Origin: Erpobdella octoculata
Taxonomy: Eukaryota; Annelida; Clitellata; Hirudinida; Erpobdellidae
Assembly (NCBI GenBank): GCA_963978895.1
Contig: OZ022238.1
Location: forward strand, 17,672,348 to 17,736,347
Length of the DNA: 64,000 nt
Reading direction: 5' to 3'
Numbering within the stretch: position 1 is the first letter of the stretch; each line of letters opens with the position of its first letter. The notes under the pieces are model-generated. The model had not been told where the DNA came from and did no database searches. It saw only the letters and a list, made by a program, of their open reading frames with translations. The position numbers were made by a program, and so were the translations under genes. Below, one piece after another: positions 47,826-58,885 of the stretch.

Positions 47826-47922
47826 ACTTGTGTATCTAATTCTGTGATGTAAAATTTGTTTACTCGTCTACGTACACTACCATATATAATTTAAATATTA
47901 TTATAATTCTAAATAGTTAATA

Positions 47923-48216
47923 ATGGCGCACAGAAGCAGCATTTGTGAATTTTTTGAAATAAATGCGATTGACAAATCGAGGGCCAACTGTTTAGTTTGC
48001 AATGAAAGACTAAAACAAGGAGGAATGGATGCGCGCACTTTCAGTACAAGTGGATTGATTACACATCTGAGAACAAGACACACAGATAATTTTTCTAAAT
48101 ATTCTGGAATCTGTGAAAATGACAAGAAACGAAAAGCAGAAGACGAATTGAAAGCTGCCAAAAAAGCAAACACTGTCCTGGGAACCCACCAATATAGTTT
48201 TCAAAAGAATCGGTAA
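47923..48216 (+). CDS. BED-type zinc finger ORF of the hAT element
   Basis: 97 residues. CLVC near residue 23 and HLRTRH near 48 make a C2H2 BED finger with the intervening STSGLITHL, the DNA-binding N-terminus of many hAT transposases. A basic stretch (NDKKRKAEDELKAAKKA) follows. The frame stops before any catalytic domain, and the hAT right terminus is only 130 bp further, so the rest of the transposase was deleted or the protein works as a finger-only product. Confidence 0.65.
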   Translation: MAHRSSICEFFEINAIDKSRANCLVCNERLKQGGMDARTFSTSGLITHLRTRHTDNFSKYSGICENDKKRKAEDELKAAKKANTVLGTHQYSFQKNR

Positions 48217-48344
48217 ACATTTTCGTTAATGTGAATATTTTCTAATTAGAGATTGCCGATTAATCGGACCGAAACCGGAATCGGCAAATTTTTGAAGCAA
48301 AATTCGGAAAATCGGAAATCGGCAAAAAATTGAAATTGGTTACT

Positions 48345-48775
<431 letters not shown>

Positions 48776-48965
48776 TGTTACGATATCACCAAATCGTATA
48801 CCGGGCTCAATAGAATGGTTTTGCAGTTTATTGGAAAATAATAAATGAAGGCTTTGTTACGGCTATTTAAACCTTCAAATCTCTTAATAATGATAAATAA
48901 TTAATGTCCCTAATAAATGTAAGGTTTATCAATAGGAAGTTGATTATTAAACCAGTGATATTACA
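48776..48965 (-). repeat. 3' LTR of the SAP-type element
   Basis: 190-bp direct repeat. One base differs from 55203-55392 that I noticed (CTTAATAATG versus CTAAATAATG). Confidence 0.88.
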
Positions 48966-48979
48966 TTATTACCCCCTTC

Positions 48980-49473
48980 TTAATTCTGTTCCTCCCGAAC
49001 AGCATAGTCGCTTTTGCGAAATGCGACTCGGCCACTAACACCAAAATACCTCATCTTTACTCGTGGCTTTGACCGCAATTCGCAAACAACATGGTCAAGT
49101 CTCTTGACCGTTTGATACAGTTTCTTCCACTCCTTCTTTGGCTCATCAACAGAGTCTTTCTTTGGCTCATCGTCGCCATTTCTGCACGGTTCATCACAGC
49201 CTTTTTTGCATGCCTCGTCCTGAACATCTTTGCACGGTTTATCGGAATTGTCTGCTTTTTTTTCTTCCTTCACATCTTTAGATCTTTCTCAAGAAACTCT
49301 TCAAAAGGTTTTTTGAAAACACGTTCCATAAATCCAATAAATCCCTTCATCAAACTGTTATTTGATTTTACCATGACTCTTAGTCTATCTGATATAGAAT
49401 CCTCTGTGGATTCATCTGATTTAGAACCATCGGTACCGTTCTCTGTTCTTGGCTCATCTTTTTCAGAGTTTTT
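48980..49473 (-). pseudogene. C-terminal part of the SAP-type element protein
   Basis: Two stretches on the - strand. About 49270-49470 encodes an acidic Ser/Asp-rich segment then SLMKGFIGFMERVFKKPFEEFL before a stop. 48980-49273 encodes further CKDVQDE-like and DEP-rich residues, then KKLYQTVKRLDHVV and SGRVAFRKSDYAVREEQN next to the 3' LTR. The end resembles the last residues of the intact Gypsy polyprotein (NETVRDEQD). Frames are broken, and the upstream part is displaced by the inner Gypsy insertion. Confidence 0.6.
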
Positions 49474-49478
49474 GCTTG

Positions 49479-49662
49479 TGTTATATCTTTATTATAAGAA
49501 AACAACGCAGGTACCTACAACACTTTATTACCAATAACGAACAACTAATACGAGTCAGAACTCGAACGGAAAATATAATAATAGTATGGCCGCCAACTCG
49601 CAATAATGTCCGCGTCCATAGATATAATAATAATTTAATAATTAATGTCCATGGATCTAACA
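49479..49662 (-). repeat. 3' LTR of the nested Gypsy element
   Basis: 184-bp direct repeat partner of 53719-53902. Confidence 0.9.
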
Positions 49663-49669
49663 CCTCCCT

Positions 49670-50000
49670 TCAGTTAGGACTTAGATGATACTTCTTTACT
49701 CTTGTATCCATGATGAGCCTCTTTGGTCGTTTGCGAAGTCTGTTGGGTCTCATTGTCGGAAGCGTGTGATTGTTTCGATCTACCATTGTGCTCGGCGTAT
49801 CTATTTTCTGGTTGTTAATCTGTTTCGTAAATGGCAGATCAAACGTGTCGAAAAGTGTGCTGTGATTTTCTATCCTGGGGCGTATCTGATTTATGTGTCG
49901 TTTGCAAACGATGTTTTCAACCAACACTTGGTACACGACCCGTCCCTCTCTCTTTAAAATTTTACCTGGCACCCAAGGTGGTCGATTTGGACGAAAATCC
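49670..50000 (-). pseudogene. Displaced integrase C-terminus of the nested Gypsy element
   Basis: Encodes FRPNRPPWVPGKI, GRVVYQV and RHINQIRPR, the chromodomain-less C-terminal beta-barrel typical of this group, then a basic tail to the 3' LTR. It is out of frame with the main ORF by one base. Confidence 0.75.
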
Positions 50001-53000
50001 CTTGGTTTCATCTTTATGGAAACTCTTCCGAGGCTCAGCCTCTTTTTCTTTATTTGTTTGGGCGTGTAGCTGTTCTAAAATTGTTCTTGGTTTGAACCCC
50101 AAGAGATTTTCTGCTGGTGCTTTACCTTGTGGTGCTGCTGGACAGGGTGTTGTTCTATATGTAAACAGGACAGTTTGAAGAGCCTCTGCTGGTGGTTCTT
50201 CTCCTTTTAGTTTCTTTAGTGCCCTTTTGAAGGTGTCAACGAAACGTTCTGCTTGGCCATTAGATTGAGGGTGGTATGGTGGAGATCGAAGGTGTACAAT
50301 GTTATATTTTCTGCAGAAATCTTCAAAATTTGTGGATGTAAATTGAGTGCCATTGTCGGAAACCAATGTTTTAGGGTAGCCGAATCTGGAAAAGATTTTT
50401 TGTAGTTCCAGTATTGTTGCTTGTGTTGATGCGCTCTGCATTTCGACTACCTCCGGCCATTTGCTAAAAGAATCTACTAGGATCATATACATCTTACCTT
50501 CTACTGGTCCTGCAAAATCCACATGCAGTCTTTCCCATGGCTTGGTTGTTGGAGTCCAGTTGCAAGGAGTTTCATGGCTTGGACTTTTTGCTGCCATTTG
50601 ACATTGGGTGCATCTTCTTACTAACATTTCGATGTCATTGTTTATGCCTGGCCAATACACGTGTTCTCTTGCGAGTGATTTCATTCGACAAATTCCTGGG
50701 TGACCTTTGTGAAGCATCTGTAACACGCGTTCTTGTAAACTGTCAGGAACAACTATTCTTTCTCCGAACATGATGCATCCATTCTGTATGGATAATTCAG
50801 ATTTCAATGTGCACAACTGGGAAATGTGTTTTGAAGGTTTCTTTGGCCAGCTTCCTGTTTGTAAGTTTTGGTGGATGAGTTGTAGCTTTTCGTCATTTGT
50901 TGTTGCTGTGCAAATCTCTGGGTGACTAACAGGAAGTGCATTAATAGTTCTTATGAATGAAGCATCGACATCTTTGTTTATTTTGGCTATCACTTTGTCT
51001 ACCTCTGTTGTGTTCTGATCCGCTATCAGTCGTGATAGTGAATCTGCATGACCAAAGGATGTCGTACTTCTGTATTCAATTTTAAAGTCATATGATCTCA
51101 ATGTGAGGGCCCAGCGTTGGAGACGGTTTGCTCTGAACGTTGGGATTCCTGCCTTATTTCCGAAGACTGCAAGAAGAGGTTTATGGTCGGTCAACAATGT
51201 GAATGGTCTGCCATATATGTACCTGTGAAATCTTTGAGTTGCAAAAATGATGGCAAGCGCTTCCTTTTCTATTTGGCCATATTTCTTTTCGGCATCTGTG
51301 AGACTGCGACTTGCGTGTGTTATAGCTTTTTCTGATCCGTCGAAATATCTGTGGTAGAGCACTGCTCCTATTCCGTAGTCTGATGCGTCTGCAGCCAAGA
51401 CGACACTTTGTTTCTCATCGTAGTGTGTTAGTAGGAGATCTGATGTCAAAATCTGTTTTGTTTTGTCAAATGCTTTCTGACATTCTGGTGACCAGTAGAA
51501 CTTTGTGTTCTTTTTAAGTAGCTCATCAAGTGGTGCTCTAAGTGAGCGCATTTCCGAAACAAATGTTGCATAATAATTTATCATCCTCAAAAATGAACGA
51601 ACTTGAGTGATGTCTTTTGGAATTGGCATATCTTGGATGACTTTCACTTTCTTTGGATCAGGTTGACGTCTCTTGCTTGAGATGACATGTCCCAGGTATG
51701 TGATTTGGGGCATGCTAAAGTTGCATTTCTCAACTTTTAATCGAAAACCATATTCTTGGATTCTAGTGATGAGTGCTTTCAGGTTGTCATTGTGTTCTTC
51801 GATTGTTGCACCTGTAACAATCACATCATCCAAGTACGCTGTCACTCCTTCTAGACCTGCGATCATTGTATCCATTATCTGTTGAAAAATACCAGGGGCT
51901 GACTTTACTCCAAAAGGAAGACGGTTGAATGTGTATAGCCCCTTATGTGTGTTGATGGTGAGTAGTTCTCTGGAGTGTTCATCAACTTCTACCTGTAAAT
52001 AAGCCTCGGCAAAATCAATTTGAGAAAAATTTTTACCACCATTCAGTTTAGTGAAAATTTCTTCAGCTGTTGGGAGTGGGTGTTGGTGTAGCATCAGTGC
52101 ATCATTCAAACCTGTTGAGAAGTCAGCACAGAGTCTAATCTTTCCATTCGTTTTCTTCACGACTACAATCGGTGCTGCCCATTGTGAGTGGTTCACAGGA
52201 GTGATGACCCCTAGTTGTTGTAATCGGTTTAGCTCTTCTTCAATTACGGTTTTAGCTGCAAAAGGCACAGAGCGTCGGCCTTTAAATATCGGTTGTTTCC
52301 CTGGTTTGACTTGTAATGTTGCTTTTGTTTTAGTGCAGCATCCTAACTCGGCTTTGAAAACATCTGAAAACCGAGTTTTGAGTTCTTCTATCAGGATCTT
52401 TCTCTTGCTATCCAAGTCGTCATTTGTAACCGTTTGGATCATGAACTTCTTGGCAAACAGTTTGAACTCTGGAAGATGTTCAATCCAAGGAAAGCCGAGA
52501 AGATCGTTGGTGTTTGTGACATGGCAGATGCCATGTCCATGATAAACTCTATGTGCATCATCTATGATGGCAAACGGTGTCGCAAACTGTCCGTCAATAT
52601 GAAGTGGTTCACCATTAGCAACTTTATATTCGCCTTCGACTGGTGAGAGTTGTGGACATCCGAGGTTCTTCCATGTTTGCCGGGAGACCAAAGTGATGTC
52701 AGCACCAGTGTCCAGTTGCAAACGAGCATCGTAGTCTCCAATTTTGACACGGACAAACCTTTGCGTGTTTTCTTGTGTACTTGCTACTGTGGAGATCGTG
52801 TGCTGACGGTGCGATTTCTTCCAGTGTTTCTTATGCTGCTGTTGTTGTGTTGTTTGTCTTGGGCAATCACTCTTCCAGTGATTTCCGTTGCAAATGGGGC
52901 AAGGGCTGGGTGGACTTTTCTTGTGTGGTGATGGTTTAAAAGATGAGCGACTGTGTTGGTGATTGTGACTCCTGACGGCACTGATGTTTTGGTGCATGAC

Positions 53001-53702
53001 TGTTGGCTGTTCCAGAAGTTTGGCATCTTCTTTTACTGTTTTTAACGCATGATAATCTTGAACCAGCTCTTTGAATGTTACTGATTCGTTTTCGTCCATT
53101 CGTCGGAGGAAACGCATTTGGTAGTCGGCTAGTTCAGGTGCTTGGAACGCAAAAACTAAAGCCAGACATTTGAATGTGTCGTCAGTGATTTTGTTTACTT
53201 CCGCCTCTTCGCAGTTTGCGTTCAATAGATTAGCAAAAGAATTGAAATCATCACTAGGGTTGAAAATTTGTCTAAAACACTCAAACCTTTTTCTGAGAAG
53301 ACTCTTCTGAGGAGAAAATATCTTTTTCATTGTAGTGACTGTTTCTTGCCAACTGAGGTCGTTTGGAGTTTGTGGGCTGATGTGCGTGTTGAACGTTTTG
53401 TATGAGTCGTCATCCAGTAATGATACCAGCACTTTGGTTTTTGTTCTTTCGTCTAGCTGTTGGTCGTCGATGAGGTCTTGGTCGTCGATGAGGTCGTTGA
53501 AACGACGAAACCACAAATCGAAAGAATTTGTTTTCTCCGGGTTGTATGTGAATTTGTCCATCCTTTGCAGAACGTTTTGAAACAAATTATTGCTTGATGT
53601 GCGTGTTGAGTCCCTGCCTTGCATCGCCTCCAGCATCTTCATCAGGACTGATTGTTGGTCAGAGAGCTGCTTTACTAACGCTGTGAAGTCTGAAGTTGCC
53701 AT
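49962..53702 (-). CDS. Gypsy gag-pol polyprotein (mag-like), C-terminus frameshifted
   Basis: 1246 residues starting MATSDFTALV, 16 bp inside the 5' LTR. Order: capsid-like gag; zinc knuckle CPICNGNHWKSDC near residue 272 with CX2CX3HX4C spacing, one residue short of the usual form; protease DTGAD near 329; RT with YLDDV near 622; RNase H with TDHKPL; integrase with the H-H-C-C domain (HKGHPG to CTQCQ) and the D,D,E core (VDFAGP, VSDNGTQF, HPQSNGQAERF). The last part of integrase is in another frame: the WVPGKI, RHINQIRPR end is encoded about 49670-50000 one base off. A single small frameshift near 49995 therefore removes the normal C-terminus. Confidence 0.9.
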   Translation of the reverse strand: MATSDFTALVKQLSDQQSVLMKMLEAMQGRDSTRTSSNNLFQNVLQRMDKFTYNPEKTNSFDLWFRRFNDLIDDQDLIDDQQLDERTKTKVLVSLLDDDSYKTFNTHISPQTPNDLSWQETVTTMKKIFSPQKSLLRKRFECFRQIFNPSDDFNSFANLLNANCEEAEVNKITDDTFKCLALVFAFQAPELADYQMRFLRRMDENESVTFKELVQDYHALKTVKEDAKLLEQPTVMHQNISAVRSHNHQHSRSSFKPSPHKKSPPSPCPICNGNHWKSDCPRQTTQQQQHKKHWKKSHRQHTISTVASTQENTQRFVRVKIGDYDARLQLDTGADITLVSRQTWKNLGCPQLSPVEGEYKVANGEPLHIDGQFATPFAIIDDAHRVYHGHGICHVTNTNDLLGFPWIEHLPEFKLFAKKFMIQTVTNDDLDSKRKILIEELKTRFSDVFKAELGCCTKTKATLQVKPGKQPIFKGRRSVPFAAKTVIEEELNRLQQLGVITPVNHSQWAAPIVVVKKTNGKIRLCADFSTGLNDALMLHQHPLPTAEEIFTKLNGGKNFSQIDFAEAYLQVEVDEHSRELLTINTHKGLYTFNRLPFGVKSAPGIFQQIMDTMIAGLEGVTAYLDDVIVTGATIEEHNDNLKALITRIQEYGFRLKVEKCNFSMPQITYLGHVISSKRRQPDPKKVKVIQDMPIPKDITQVRSFLRMINYYATFVSEMRSLRAPLDELLKKNTKFYWSPECQKAFDKTKQILTSDLLLTHYDEKQSVVLAADASDYGIGAVLYHRYFDGSEKAITHASRSLTDAEKKYGQIEKEALAIIFATQRFHRYIYGRPFTLLTDHKPLLAVFGNKAGIPTFRANRLQRWALTLRSYDFKIEYRSTTSFGHADSLSRLIADQNTTEVDKVIAKINKDVDASFIRTINALPVSHPEICTATTNDEKLQLIHQNLQTGSWPKKPSKHISQLCTLKSELSIQNGCIMFGERIVVPDSLQERVLQMLHKGHPGICRMKSLAREHVYWPGINNDIEMLVRRCTQCQMAAKSPSHETPCNWTPTTKPWERLHVDFAGPVEGKMYMILVDSFSKWPEVVEMQSASTQATILELQKIFSRFGYPKTLVSDNGTQFTSTNFEDFCRKYNIVHLRSPPYHPQSNGQAERFVDTFKRALKKLKGEEPPAEALQTVLFTYRTTPCPAAPQGKAPAENLLGFKPRTILEQLHAQTNKEKEAEPRKSFHKDETKGFSSKSTTLGAR

Positions 53703-53718
53703 TTCCTCGTCGCCAATT

Positions 53719-53902
53719 TGTTATATCTTTATTATAAGAAAACAACGCAGGTACCTACAACACTTTATTACCAATAACGAACAACTAATACGAGTCAGAA
53801 CTCGAACGGAAAATATAATAATAGTATGGCCGCCAACTCGCAATGATGTCCGCGTCCATAGATATAATAATAATTTAATAATTAATGTCCATGGATCTAA
53901 CA
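53719..53902 (-). repeat. 5' LTR of the nested Gypsy element
   Basis: 184-bp direct repeat partner of 49479-49662. Confidence 0.9.
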
Positions 53903-53907
53903 GCTTG

Positions 53908-54300
53908 CTGCATTGCTATTGTTGTTTTGGAGATGTTCATCGCTGTCATGTTTGTTTTCTTCAAAGCTACAATCGAACGTTTTCTTTTCACATTCCAACT
54001 CGGCTCTCTCATCGGTGTCAACTTTCGTATCGTCCAGCGGATCTTTCTTCAAATATTCGCTATCGTCTCGCAAATCAATGTCTTTTTTTTGTCAAATTAG
54101 CTTCGACGTATTTCTCGATTGGAGTTTCGTCCGTTTTTAAATCCTTAGTTGCTTCATCCGAGTTAGATTCGTCACTAAAATCTGACTCTGAATATTCGGT
54201 GCCGTCGTCTGTTATGGAGGCTTCCGTTTCAGAACCGTCGCTGTATGGGTAAAAGCCATCGCTGTTATTGCCATTATTGCATTTCGTTTTCAACATTCTT
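53908..54300 (-). pseudogene. Acidic middle part of the SAP-type element protein
   Basis: On the - strand, Ser/Asp/Glu-rich coding continues past the stop of the upstream ORF in two other frames (SDGSETEASITDDGTEYSES, then DDSEYLKKDPLDDTKV). Frame changes occur near 54290 and at an A-run near 54085. Interrupted at 53903 by the Gypsy target duplication. Confidence 0.5.
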
Positions 54301-55176
54301 CTCATCTTCTTTAGTTTTGTTTTCGACGTCCAAACCGACTGTATCACTGAAACCATCTTTGCATGGTTCATCTTGAGCATCCTTGCAAGGTTCATTATCA
54401 TAACCGTCTTTGACAGGCTCATCATCATGACCATCTTTGCATGGTTCATCTTGAATATCTTTGCATGGTTCATCTTGAACATCTTTGTATGGTTCATCTT
54501 GAACATCTTTGCATGGTTCATCTTGAACATCTTTGCATGGTTCATCTTGAACATCTTTGCATGGTTCATCTTGAACATCTTTGCATGGTTCATCTTGAAC
54601 ATCTTTGCATGGTTCATCTTGAACATCTTTGCATGGTTCATCTTGAACATCTTTGCATGGTTCATCTTGAACATCTTTGCATGGTTCATCTTGAACATCT
54701 TTGCATGGTTCATCTTGAACATCTTTGCATGGTTCATCTTGAACATCTTTGCATGGTTCATCTTGAACATCTTTGCATGGTTCATCTTGAACATCTTTGC
54801 ATGGTTCATCTTGCACATCTTTGACAGGCTTATCACCATGACCATCCTTGCATGGTTCATCTTGTACATTCTTGCATTGCTCATCTTGACCGTTTTTTTT
54901 GTTTCCGCAATTGTTTGTGTCACAATTGAGGAGTTCAAGAAATTTCTTCCTTTCTTGCTGTGCTGCTCTGTTTTCCTCCGACATTTTATTCAGCGCCTTC
55001 AACAATTCATTTTCTACTTCAAACTCATACTCTTCCGGATCAAACCCATTGTTCTCCAATGACGTCCGGAGGCGGTCCACGAGCTCAGACTTTCTTCCTT
55101 TATCACTGAGCTCTCGTTTTCTAAGTTCCCGCCTCAACTCGAGCATCAAGAGCTCATCCAATGCTTTCAAAACCAT
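54274..55176 (-). CDS. SAP-domain protein with 8-residue repeat array
   Basis: 300 residues in the internal region of the small LTR element. Residues 1-65 are a SAP-like domain (LRRELRKREL, KSELVDRLRTSL, GFDPEEYEF), close to the starts of the ORFs at 3867-4124 and 9284. SEENRAAQQERKKF matches the heptad unit of the intact Gypsy protein. From about residue 115 the chain is CKDVQDEP repeated about 17 times, acidic with regular Cys. The frame stops at NEMQ, but acidic coding continues in other frames, so the product was probably longer. It lacks all pol domains. Function unknown; DNA or chromatin binding through SAP is an inference from the family. Confidence 0.7.
   Translation of the reverse strand: MVLKALDELLMLELRRELRKRELSDKGRKSELVDRLRTSLENNGFDPEEYEFEVENELLKALNKMSEENRAAQQERKKFLELLNCDTNNCGNKKNGQDEQCKNVQDEPCKDGHGDKPVKDVQDEPCKDVQDEPCKDVQDEPCKDVQDEPCKDVQDEPCKDVQDEPCKDVQDEPCKDVQDEPCKDVQDEPCKDVQDEPCKDVQDEPCKDVQDEPCKDVQDEPCKDVQDEPYKDVQDEPCKDIQDEPCKDGHDDEPVKDGYDNEPCKDAQDEPCKDGFSDTVGLDVENKTKEDEKNVENEMQ
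54434..54838. repeat. 24-bp coding minisatellite
   Basis: About 17 near-perfect copies of a 24-bp unit (TTTGCATGGTTCATCTTGAA plus CATC on the + strand), kept in frame on the - strand as CKDVQDEP. Substitutions are few. Confidence 0.95.
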
Positions 55177-55202
55177 TCTTGTATCCCACTTCTGATCACC
55201 AA

Positions 55203-55590
<388 letters not shown>

Positions 55591-55949
55591 TGTACATTTG
55601 GATGTATATATGTAATATGTATATATATACTGAATATTAAAAATAACCCAGATGCAATGTGCAACAAAAACAAGTAAAAATAAAAAATACATTTTTAAAA
55701 AATGCTTTCATTTGCCTCTAAACAATTTACATGTTTAGATTAGTAAACGCTATTACAAACTCGGACTTATATACGAAATATCGATCGCCAGATCTTTGTG
55801 GCCGGTTGTCAAACAATTTTATTAGTCGCTAGATGTTAGGAATTAATTTGATTTGATTATTATTAATTGATTTAAGGCCTAATTCATGTCGAAAACATTA
55901 AATTCTTGTATTGTCATCTAGAATAAAGCTTTCCTGAATGTTTTAGAGC

Positions 55950-56046
55950 TCTAGGTGGTCGAAAACTGGGAAAGCGACCGGGATCGTGAGAGAAAAACGA
56001 TAGAAAAATCTCTAAAAAGCCCGGGCAACGGCGGGCACCCCGCTAG
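55950..56046 (+). mobile_element. Helitron 3' end fragment
   Basis: GGGAAAGCGACCGGGATCG minisatellite remnant, CTCTAAAAAG, hairpin CCCGGGCAACGGCGGG, CACCCCG and CTAG followed by T at 56047. Confidence 0.65.
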
Positions 56047-56354
56047 TATATATATATATATATATATATATAGATTTATTTAATAATTTTAAGTTATACA
56101 ACTAATTATCCGAAGTAGACTTTTTGTACAGCGCTCTAAGTTAAACGAACAGAATCATTGAGTGAATCAGTAACGCTGGGTTTTTATAGATAGATGACTA
56201 ACATTTAACCTGTCATGTTTTTCTAAAGTAAAAATTCAATATAAATATGTATTTATATTACTATAAAATAAAATAATTAGTTGAACAAATAAATAAATAA
56301 AACAATTCATTTAATAAAAATAATTACGAATAACTAGACTGATTCCTAATTCAG

Positions 56355-56969
56355 ATGTCAAAAAGCTTCAAATCAACTACCAAACAGCTCCACGACTTGA
56401 CTGAAGAAGAAACAGGACATGGGAGCATCCAGTTGACCTTGTGTTACGCACCCGAACAAAACCTGCTTACCGTCTATCTTATTGGTGCACGTGATTTGCC
56501 CTATGATCTTTCCGAAGACAACTACCAATCAGCGGCTCCAGCCTCGTTCGTTCGTTTGCGACTCTTAGATCAAGAGAGCCGGAAGGGCCGCCGGAAGTCG
56601 AATACGTCCATATCGAGCATGCGCAAACAGTTTATGCAGACGAGAACTCAACCCGGGCACAGACATCCTAGGTTCGATGAAGAATTTCTCTTTGAACTTT
56701 TGCCAGTGCCGAAAAGCGAGTGCACACAAGGTGAGAAATGGAGCAATTCTGAGAATCAGACGACCTCCATCTGTGACACTGACGAGAAGAAAAAGATCTT
56801 CAACCAGACACTGGAGTTACTGGTTTATCATTGGCTGGAGGAGCAAACCATTGAAATATGCGTTGGCCAGACCCTGGTATCACTGAGTGGCATTGAACCT
56901 GGTGAATATTTTACTGAAACATTTTGTAAAGATCTCTTTCCACCGATGGAATCGGTCCAGAAAAGCGCG
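56355..56969 (+). CDS. Synaptotagmin-like gene, exon 5 (C2 domain)
   Basis: Preceded by TTCCTAATTCAG and entering in phase 0, as exon 4 requires. The first residues are MSKSFKSTTK but this ATG is internal to the gene. The C2 domain spans about residues 811-975 of the joined protein: GSIQLTLCY, LLTVYLIGARDLPYD, FVRLRLLDQ, FDEEFLFEL, TLELLVYHW, TLVSLSGIEPGE. The order and the SLSGIE end match synaptotagmin C2A. Most calcium-coordinating Asp positions are replaced (VYHWLEE at loop 3), and an insert of about 13 residues precedes FDEEF. A donor GCG|GTTAGT at 56970 ends the exon in phase 0; reading on gives a stop at 57018. C2B exons are not seen. Confidence 0.78.
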
Positions 56970-57020
56970 GTTAGTTACTATTTCAATTTATATCAGTATT
57001 TTGTGAAAAGGTTATTGTAG

Positions 57021-57475
57021 ATAATTAAATTATTTATATCTTCAATAGTCGGCCAATAAAAAGGGTTTTAATGTCATACGATATGAAATATTTTAATCCT
57101 GCTTCCCATCCTCAAATTTCATACACTGAGTTAATTCTACGGATGTGCACCAGAAGAAACGACAAATGCTTTAAAAAGAAATCGTTAAAAAAGCTGTAAT
57201 ATTTAATAAGTTGAATATCATTGTTTAATGGATTGTTAACTCCTTCGTATTATTATCAATATTCAATGCGATTTCTCACGCTTGTTTCAAATGTCATTTT
57301 ATTGCACTCAATTATTAAACACGTGCATTGTGGATCAAGTGCTTGTGAGACTGTGGTTTCAATTAAAGCTCATCCTTATTCCATCTATATTTCTCTCCCC
57401 TGCTTCGACAGCCGATGTTATCAAGGCCAATGATCATCATTGCCATAAACAAAGCACCACATCAATCTCAACCAC
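57021..57475. other. Intron 5 DNA, no gene seen
   Basis: AT-rich sequence downstream of exon 5; no repeat family recognised. Confidence 0.45.
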
Positions 57476-57477
57476 TA

Positions 57478-57735
<258 letters not shown>

Positions 57736-57739
57736 GCAG

Positions 57740-58885
57740 CCTCACCATCACTAGCAACTACATCAAGTTTCCGACTACAGTCATTGTCCCAAAAGCCACC
57801 TACAACATCAAATTTCCACCGTCACCTCAGGCTCATTTCTTTTCCTTTGGATAAATGTAGGGAAGTTACCGTATGCACTGGAGTTGTGCGGGAAGCAAAA
57901 TAACTAGCGGGATCGTGTGCATTATGCAGTCTGCTGTCTGCATGTATAAGCATTCCTTACCGAGATGGCGCGGGAGCCGATGCAATGGTGATCGTTGCTA
58001 TGGTGACGATGCTGAGGTTGTGACGATGACGACGACGACGATGATGATGATATTGTATACGATGAGGTGGTGGTGATATAACTGGTGGTGGTAAATGGTA
58101 ACCATAAACATCATCTGGTGGCGTCTTTTTATATCAAATTAAATTTTCTGTACGAAACTTTTCTGTATTGAAAATACATTTCTCACCGAACAAAAATAAA
58201 TTTTGAATTACATACGACATGGCGAAGGAGACAAATTTCTTGGTTTCAGTGTTTAACTTTTAAGCTCGCCTCACTTCAGGAGACTGATCGCGTCGAACAA
58301 TTTATTCGAAATTTAATTTAAAAGCTTGCACAGAACTTCCCTGTGGGTGTTGACAGTTTTTATGCAAAGACTTTAAAAAACTTTTTTTTTATTTTAATTA
58401 ATAAAAAATAGCTTGAAAGAAAAGAAAACAGTTTTGTGTTAGCGACACTTTTCCACTTAAGAGCAGTTTTCAACCTGAAGGATTGAAAGTTTCCGTGAAA
58501 GACTGTTGAGGAAACAAGTCAGTCTGTGGCTAATAATTCTTGGTGACCACTGAAGAATCAATAATTCTTTTTTTTTTCTTGCACGACTCCACACCTCTTC
58601 TTGTCACCCAATCAAACACTCTCACCTTTTTACACTTTTTCTTTTTTTTTTATCTCTGTACATTGTTTTTTTTTATCTTTTTTACCACACATGTGTGATG
58701 AACACATTTGAGATAAATTTTGCTAATAATTTTAAAATGTATATGTAAGTACTTTAAAAAAAGACAAAAATGTTTTAGATTTTAGAAGTTTTTATTTTTA
58801 TATTTTTCTATAAAATATCCTATCCCCGGTTTTTCCTTTTTGTCCAGCACCACATCAACCCCTTTCAATACCAACTAGCCCAACA
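57740..58885. other. No gene seen
   Basis: GAT-rich patch at 58020-58080 and T-rich tracts at 58560-58690. No splice-bounded open block resembling a second C2 domain was found. Confidence 0.45.

Larger units (their letters stand above)
49479..53902 (-). mobile_element. Ty3/Gypsy element nested in the SAP-type element
   Basis: 4424 bp with 184-bp LTRs (49479-49662 and 53719-53902) with TG..CA ends. I see one difference between the LTRs (CAATAATG versus CAATGATG). A 5-bp target duplication GCTTG is at 49474-49478 and 53903-53907. A purine tract AAGGGAGG adjoins the 3' LTR. Downstream of the 5' LTR the - strand reads TTGGCGACGAGG, a primer-binding-site type common in the mag/SURL group, directly before the ATG. 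Recent insertion. Confidence 0.93.

Noticed and set aside
54268..55062. Hydrophobic FAWFILNI repeat frame resembling a membrane protein
   Set aside because: It is the antisense frame of the 24-bp coding minisatellite; the SAP domain and element context support the - strand.
56700..56740. Strong-looking donor AAG|GTGAGAAA inside exon 5
   Set aside because: Using it would cut the C2 domain before its last strands, and the downstream frame continues with a good C2 match (SLSGIEPGE). It could still be an alternative donor.
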